Source: Bacteroidia bacterium (GTDB lineage Bacteria; Bacteroidota; Bacteroidia; Cytophagales; Cyclobacteriaceae). Taken from it: a stretch of DNA of 10,468 nucleotides. The number at the start of each line of letters is the position of its first letter. Positions within the stretch are counted from its first letter, which is position 1. Positions 9,545 through 10,468 of the stretch are shown in pieces. The position numbers were made by a program, and so were the translations under genes. The notes beneath the pieces are model-generated. The model saw nothing but the letters and a program-made list of their open reading frames with translations, was not told where the DNA came from and did no database searches. The stretch lies in assembly GCA_012031955.1 (NCBI GenBank), contig JAAURZ010000038.1, forward strand, positions 1 to 10,468, read 5' to 3'.

Positions 9545-10468
9545 ATGAAATCAAATAAATACATACTTCTTCTTTGCACTGCCCTCTTCCTATTGGGAGG
9601 GTGCGACAAAGATTTTGAAGCGGTCAATACCAACCCGTATGCAATCGAGGAGCTTGACCCCGCGCTATTGTTTGCCAATGCTGTGCGACAGACGCACCCG
9701 GGCCACTGGGAAGGAGAACAAACTATCGTGCAGCAATTTGTAAACGCCTACAACCTTGGCGCCACTGCCGGCCCGAATTTCAACGAGGACACAGACAACT
9801 TCAATACGCCGAAGTGGAACAGTTGTTATCCCAACTCCATCAAGCTGCTGGTGAAGGCGAAAGAACTGGCAGAAGCGCAGCCGGAAAAAGTCAACCTCAT
9901 GAGCATGATTCGCATTTGGAAAGCGTACACCTTTATGACGCTGGTGGATACGTATGGATACGTACCTTACAATGAAGCAGGTCGCGGCGATGCCGGTCTC
10001 TTCTTTCCTGTTTACGATGACGATGAATCCATCTATGAAGACCTGTACACCGAAATCAAGTCTGCCACCGACGCGATGAACCCCGCAGGCGACTACGTTT
10101 CCGCCGACCTGTTCTACCGCTCTTCCGGAAGTGCCACCGACCCTTCGGGGCAAGTGGCCAAGTGGAAGAAGCTGGGCAACTCGCTGCTGCTGAGACTGGG
10201 CATGCGCTACTCCGAAGTCGACGCTTCAAAAGCGCAAAGCCGCGTGTCGGAAGCAGCGAGTCGGGGCGTGATGACGTCCAATGCAGACAATGCGTACCTC
10301 ACGTTCAGCTCTGCCTATCCCAATCCGCTCAACGCCGGACCGAGGGCCATCAACGTGTACTTCTATTATGTGGCAGAGCCCTTCGTGGATTTCCTGAAAA
10401 CGACTAACGACCCGCGCGCAAAATTCATGATTGGCAAGTACGCCAACCCGGCACAAGCCACCACCACC
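9545..10468 (+). CDS. SusD/RagB-like surface lipoprotein (SusD_2 type), 3'-truncated by the window end
   Basis: This is the glycan-binding partner that caps the SusC barrel at the cell surface. The frame is open from ATG 9545 to the window end (308 codons, no stop); family members are usually about 450-550 residues. The N-terminus is a lipoprotein signal, with a hydrophobic run then LGGC, making C20 the lipidated cysteine. The following DKDFE has a Lys and acidic residues where Bacteroidota surface-export signals carry them. Next comes VNTNPYAIEELDPALLFANA, the hallmark opening of the SusD_2 group. Helical repeat segments follow, including LMSMIRIWKAYTFMTLVDTYG, then VPYNEAG and WKKLGNSLLLRLGMRYSEVD. 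There is no frameshift in the visible part, unlike the preceding gene. The ATG is 4 bases after the susC-like stop, so the two are surely co-transcribed and perhaps translationally coupled. Confidence 0.95.
   Translation, partial: MKSNKYILLLCTALFLLGGCDKDFEAVNTNPYAIEELDPALLFANAVRQTHPGHWEGEQTIVQQFVNAYNLGATAGPNFNEDTDNFNTPKWNSCYPNSIKLLVKAKELAEAQPEKVNLMSMIRIWKAYTFMTLVDTYGYVPYNEAGRGDAGLFFPVYDDDESIYEDLYTEIKSATDAMNPAGDYVSADLFYRSSGSATDPSGQVAKWKKLGNSLLLRLGMRYSEVDASKAQSRVSEAASRGVMTSNADNAYLTFSSAYPNPLNAGPRAINVYFYYVAEPFVDFLKTTNDPRAKFMIGKYANPAQATTT

Overview
The window looks like Bacteroidota DNA. It carries a TonB-dependent SusC/RagA-type porin followed 4 bases later by a SusD-like lipoprotein, with a CE1 esterase, a GH43 glycosidase, an AraC-family regulator and an FGGY sugar kinase on the same (+) strand. 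That is a polysaccharide utilization locus (PUL), most simply read as one for an arabinoxylan-type hemicellulose. The moderate GC (about 55% over 301-540) suggests a Cytophagales- or Chitinophagales-like host rather than a low-GC Bacteroides, but this is only inference.

Layout. 1-246: a high-GC fragment (about 68% GC, almost every third codon position G or C) of an unrelated protein with a TPR-like stretch, probably joined to the rest by chimeric assembly. About 247-1461: the 3' three-quarters of a GH43 glycosidase with its C-terminal beta-sandwich. 1462-1702: non-coding, with no clear signal. 1703-3622: a secreted double-headed CE1 esterase (CE1, CBM48-like domain, CE1). 3668-4563: an AraC-type regulator interrupted by one frameshift. 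4577-6097: an FGGY carbohydrate kinase (gluconokinase-like), 13 bases after the regulator. 6098-6343: an intergenic region with a weak terminator-like hairpin and a striking inverted-repeat cluster. 6344-9540: a SusC-like transporter interrupted by three single-base frameshifts. 9545-10468: a SusD-like lipoprotein, intact but cut off by the window end.

How the genes could work together (inference). SusD and SusC bind oligosaccharides at the surface and import them across the outer membrane. GH43 removes arabinosyl or xylosyl units, and the esterase removes feruloyl or acetyl groups. The kinase phosphorylates a released sugar or sugar acid in the cytoplasm, and the AraC-type protein probably senses a related small molecule and controls the locus. 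No SusR/HTCS-type hybrid sensor or ECF-sigma/anti-sigma pair is visible, and the SusC has no N-terminal STN domain.

Data quality is the most important caution. Five reading-frame breaks are visible (near 133, 3891, 7189, 8694 and 8943). Each is repaired by changing one base and then gives a continuous, family-typical protein. Four of the five are the loss of one base from a short homopolymer. This looks like sequencing or consensus error rather than gene decay. I do not see a previously undescribed system here; the most unusual biological items are the tandem CE1 esterase and the three-armed repeat upstream of susC.
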